Assembly: GCA_900757905.1 (NCBI GenBank)
Contig: CAAEPN010000025.1
Location: 1-25,972, forward strand
DNA from: Clostridia bacterium
GTDB taxonomy: Bacteria; Bacillota; Clostridia; Oscillospirales; CAG-382
Length of the DNA stretch: 25,972 nucleotides
Direction: 5' to 3'
The position numbers and the translations under genes are program-made. A model generated the notes under the pieces. It searched no databases and had not been told where the DNA came from. It saw nothing but the letters and a program-made list of their open reading frames with translations. Shown here piece by piece: positions 23,342-25,972 of this stretch (positions are counted from its first letter, which is position 1; the number at the start of each line of letters is the position of its first letter).

Positions 23342-25311
23342 GTACTGCCAAATGGATATGGTATCCCGGCGATTTTGAGGTATACCATAATCTGAAATTG
23401 CATCTGCGCCGTGAGGAATACGGTTTTTCGCACCCGGCGCATTGGCCGTATTCGGCCGTGTATCCGTATCTGGAGTTTTCCCGTACCTTTGAAGTGCCGG
23501 AGGACACGTCCTTTGTTGTCCGCGCACACGGAAAAGCGCATATCCGCGTGGACAACTTGCCGTTTTATCCGACGGACGCGGAAATTCCGCTTTCTGCCGG
23601 AAAGCATAAGGTGACTGTTTTTGTCGGCACGGATAAAGGACTTCCCAGCATTTACATCAACAGTCCCTATCTTGTGACCGATGAGAAATTTCATGCACAT
23701 CGATACGACTTAAAAGACTATCCGGCTGCCTGCGAACCGGCGTACACCAAGGAAACCGATGACCCCGAAATCTTCCCGTTTGCCTACGAGCGCATCGACG
23801 CTGTGTCAAAAACAGCGTGCGACGGCGGCATTCTGTACGATTTCGGCAAAGAGACCTTTGCAAAGCTTGAGCTTTCGGGACTGGAAAAGTCTGCCGAAAC
23901 CGGCGTGTTTTACGGCGAAAGCCGCGAAGAAGCGCTTGCCGACAAAAAGAAATGCTATCTTTGGGAAACCGTGAGCGGCAAAACCGAAGCGTCTCTTGTG
24001 CCGCGCGCGTTCCGGTTTGTGCATTTGCGTGCCGAGGATCCGAAAGATTTGGAAAATGTGAAAGTCCACGCACTGTACGAATATCTGCCGATTGCGGAAA
24101 AGGGCAGCTTTTCCTGCGACGACCCGACCGTCAGAAAAATATGGGACACCTGTGCGTATACGTTTCACCTGTGTTCGCGCGAATTCTTCATCGACGGCAT
24201 TAAGCGCGATCGTTGGGTGTGGGGCGGCGACGCAAGACAGTCGTTCATGATAAGCAACTATCTGTTTGCCGACCGCGAGATATGCAAACGGACGATCACG
24301 GCACTTATCCCAAAGGAAACGCCGGTTCGCCACGTCAATACCATAAACGATTATACCATGTATATGCTCATCTCGGTTTGGGAGTATTATCACTCGTTCG
24401 GCGACAAGGCGTTTGTCGAATTTATGTGGGACAGAATCATGGCGCTGTATACGTTCCTTGTGAATCGTTTGGACGAAAACGGTTTTGTCGTACAGAGAAC
24501 GGGCGATTGGATCTTCATCGATTGGTCGGATATCGACAAGGACGGTCCGCTTTGCGCCGAGCAGATCCTGTTATGGCAGACGGAACAAACCATGGCGAAG
24601 CTGTGCGAGCTGCTGGATAAGCCGAAAGAGGAGCATATGGCCCGAGCTGACGCTTTGAAAGCCAAAATCATGCAAAACTTTTGGGATGACGGCCGCTCGG
24701 CGTTTATCGACAGCTTTACCTCCGGCAAAAAACATATTTCGCGCCACGCAAATATCTTTGCTATTCTGTTTGACTTTGTAGACGCGCCGACAAAAGCACG
24801 CATTTTGCAGCAGGTGCTGTTGAACGATGAAATCACGCCGATCACGACGCCGTATTTCAAGCTGTATGAGCTTATGGCGCTTTGCAGCATGGGACAGCTC
24901 GAATACGCGCAGAATATGCTCGATTCCTATTGGGGCAAAATGCTCGACCTTGGCGCTACCAGCATTTGGGAGGAATACGACCCGAACTACGGTATTCCCG
25001 AATGCTATGGGATGTACGGCGGCGCGTTCCAAAAATCGCTTTGCCACGCATGGTCGTGCGGCCCGATCTATTTCTTGGGACGCTATTGTCTCGGCGTTCG
25101 CGCCGAAAAGCCGGCTTACGAAGCTTATACCGTCGAACCGAATCCCGGAAAATACAAGCGCTTTTCCGGCGTTGTTCCTACCGAAAAGGGGAATATCCGC
25201 GTTTCCTATGAAAACGGAAGCGTTACGGTGCTTTCCGAGTTGGACGGCGGAACGCTGATTTGGAACGGCAAACAAGCAAGTATCCCCAAAGGCGAACCGG
25301 TTACGCTGTAA
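23338..25311 (+). CDS. GH78-like alpha-L-rhamnosidase, cytoplasmic
   Basis: This 657-aa protein is related to bacterial alpha-L-rhamnosidases (GH78 six-hairpin type). A beta-sandwich N-terminal part (KWIWYPGDFEVYHN, YLEFSRTFEVPE) is followed from about 270 by the (alpha/alpha)6 barrel with FFIDGIKRDRWVWGGDARQS. The acidic positions are D286, D291 and D298; the middle one is Asp here but Glu (E402) in the paralogue at 4484. Later motifs are DWIFIDWSD, SIWEEYDPNYG and HAWSCGPIYFLGRY, the last typical of the barrel end. It has no signal peptide. The ATG overlaps the GH106 stop (ATGA) with AAGGAG about 8 nt upstream, so both enzymes are made together and probably act on one imported rhamnoside. 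Substrate is inferred. Confidence 0.82.
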   Translation: MSTAKWIWYPGDFEVYHNLKLHLRREEYGFSHPAHWPYSAVYPYLEFSRTFEVPEDTSFVVRAHGKAHIRVDNLPFYPTDAEIPLSAGKHKVTVFVGTDKGLPSIYINSPYLVTDEKFHAHRYDLKDYPAACEPAYTKETDDPEIFPFAYERIDAVSKTACDGGILYDFGKETFAKLELSGLEKSAETGVFYGESREEALADKKKCYLWETVSGKTEASLVPRAFRFVHLRAEDPKDLENVKVHALYEYLPIAEKGSFSCDDPTVRKIWDTCAYTFHLCSREFFIDGIKRDRWVWGGDARQSFMISNYLFADREICKRTITALIPKETPVRHVNTINDYTMYMLISVWEYYHSFGDKAFVEFMWDRIMALYTFLVNRLDENGFVVQRTGDWIFIDWSDIDKDGPLCAEQILLWQTEQTMAKLCELLDKPKEEHMARADALKAKIMQNFWDDGRSAFIDSFTSGKKHISRHANIFAILFDFVDAPTKARILQQVLLNDEITPITTPYFKLYELMALCSMGQLEYAQNMLDSYWGKMLDLGATSIWEEYDPNYGIPECYGMYGGAFQKSLCHAWSCGPIYFLGRYCLGVRAEKPAYEAYTVEPNPGKYKRFSGVVPTEKGNIRVSYENGSVTVLSELDGGTLIWNGKQASIPKGEPVTL

Positions 25312-25317
25312 ACATAA

Positions 25318-25351
25318 AATCCGAAGGGCGGAACACGCCGCTCTTCGGATT
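25318..25351 (+). terminator. Terminator-like hairpin after the glycosidase operon
   Basis: A 14-bp stem with one G-T pair (AATCCGAAG...CTTCGGATT outer part) has a 6-nt loop and starts 7 nt after the stop codon. No T-run follows (TCCTAAG), so it may stabilise the 3' end rather than terminate on its own. Confidence 0.6.
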
Positions 25352-25412
25352 CCTAAGACGGTCGCAAAAGCCTTGCAGGATATCGCCGAAGTGAGAATTT
25401 TCAGCATTCCTC

Positions 25413-25441
25413 TTGACAAATATTTTTTCGCGTGCTATACT
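25413..25441 (+). promoter_or_regulatory. Strong promoter of the HMA gene
   Basis: TTGACA (25413-25418) and TATACT (25436-25441) have a 17-bp spacer. A start near 25448 gives a leader of about 70 nt. Confidence 0.8.
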
Positions 25442-25449
25442 GAAAGCAC

Positions 25450-25501
25450 CGAAGAGGATCTCTTCGTTTTCATTTGAAGAATGAGTTAGCGAAAGCTAAC
25501 T
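25450..25501 (+). promoter_or_regulatory. Two-hairpin 5' leader of the HMA gene
   Basis: Hairpin 1 (25450-25466) is CGAAGAG-GAT-CTCTTCG followed by TTTT, right at the predicted 5' end of the mRNA. Hairpin 2 (25484-25501) is AGTTAGC-GAAA-GCTAACT with a stable GNRA tetraloop, 4 nt before the AGAGGA ribosome site. They may stabilise the mRNA or form an attenuator; no known metal riboswitch is recognised. Confidence 0.55.
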
Positions 25502-25518
25502 GAATAGAGGAATTTGTT

Positions 25519-25890
25519 ATGGGAACTGCCATTATTGTCGCCGCATTGGTGATCATAGCCATTATTGCCGTAAGAAGCTATATGAAAAAACTGACCTCCG
25601 GCTGCTGTGGAGCAGGAGATAAAGAGAAAAACATCCGTGTAGCCGATACCGACGCGTCGCATTATCCGTATCATGCCGCGGTTTCGGTCTCCGGCATGAC
25701 CTGCAAGCACTGTGTGCAGCACGTCGAAAACGCTTTCAATAAGCATGACGGCGTTTGGGCCGTGGTTGACCTTAAAAAAGGACTTGCCGATGTGCGAGCC
25801 AAAAAGGCCATGACCGATTTTGAAGTGCGCGATATCGTAAGCGGCGCAGGGTATACAGCGACGGACATCAAGGTGCTCTCGCAGGCCTGA
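25519..25890 (+). CDS. Membrane-anchored heavy-metal-associated (HMA) domain protein
   Basis: This 123-aa protein has an N-terminal transmembrane helix (residues 3-18), a short basic and cysteine-bearing segment (C29-C30), a linker, and a C-terminal HMA domain (about 52-121) with the metal motif GMTCKHC (C62 and C65). HMA domains carry Cu(I) or related soft metals to P-type ATPases. The N-terminal part recalls the short FeoB-associated Cys-rich membrane proteins of Firmicutes, so this may be a fusion of the two. No ATPase or feo gene is in the window. The ATG follows AGAGGAA with 6-nt spacing, a strong promoter and a hairpin-rich leader. The metal is not determined. Confidence 0.85.
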   Translation: MGTAIIVAALVIIAIIAVRSYMKKLTSGCCGAGDKEKNIRVADTDASHYPYHAAVSVSGMTCKHCVQHVENAFNKHDGVWAVVDLKKGLADVRAKKAMTDFEVRDIVSGAGYTATDIKVLSQA

Positions 25891-25935
25891 AAAACACTTA
25901 AAGCTTTCGGCAGGCAAACATACGGTTTGTTCGCC

Positions 25936-25972
25936 TGAGCGTGTCGTAAAACTACGTTTTACGACACGGAAA
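25936..25972. repeat. Structured dispersed repeat (right copy, truncated by window edge)
   Basis: The inverted repeat CGTGTCGTAAAAC-TAC-GTTTTACGACACG, read within the 37-nt core, is the reverse complement of 82-118 with two differences. Just before it, 25908-25936 holds a second hairpin (CAGGCAAAC paired with GTTTG and GCCTG). The copy probably continues beyond the window. Confidence 0.65.

Noticed and set aside
1..25972. CRISPR array, insertion sequence or prophage
   Set aside because: No regularly spaced repeats, transposase, integrase or phage structural genes were found.

Overview
The window looks like a chromosome segment from a gut-type clostridial Firmicute (Oscillospirales- or Christensenellales-like). 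The grounds are AGGAGG-type ribosome sites, TTG and GTG starts, 17-bp-spaced sigma-A promoters, a DUF4358 protein and several AraC-regulated glycosidase genes. The taxonomic guess comes from style only. About 90% is coding and no phage, IS or CRISPR signature is visible.

Layout, left to right. The left edge (1-164) is a gene-free, hairpin-rich stretch. Its 37-nt core recurs inverted at the extreme right edge (25936-25972), so the window is bracketed by two copies of a structured repeat. Next is a leftward potA-potB-potC-potD polyamine ABC importer operon; its binding protein has a C-terminal membrane anchor and no lipobox. A divergent intergenic region then leads to a rightward GH78-like alpha-L-rhamnosidase, an unlinked-looking uvrB, an OmpR-family two-component pair, a TIM-barrel sugar isomerase-like gene and a hemolysin III/PAQR membrane protein.

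From 12.7 to 16.5 kb there is an ECF sigma factor whose DNA-recognition end is missing. It is joined out of frame to the Asp/Lys-rich linker of a DUF4358 protein that has lost its N-terminus. An MBOAT O-acyltransferase and a DHHW/AlgX-like SGNH protein follow, a pairing typical of surface-polymer O-acetylation. The sigma/DUF4358 joint looks like a deletion, or a misassembly, at short repeats.

From 16.5 to 25.3 kb is a carbohydrate region: an Asp-box (sialidase-superfamily) protein, a tRNA-Val(CAC) with its own promoter, two tandem leftward AraC regulators, and a rightward pair of translationally coupled glycosidases (GH106-like and GH78-like). The AraC pair and the glycosidase pair are divided by two fully overlapping back-to-back promoters and a perfect 10-bp direct repeat with a 22-bp period, a good candidate AraC-type operator. 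All the glycosidases lack signal peptides, so they should act on imported rhamnosides or other glycosides. No sugar transporter is in view.

The right edge carries a small membrane-anchored heavy-metal (HMA) protein with a strong promoter and a two-hairpin 5' leader, then the second copy of the structured repeat.
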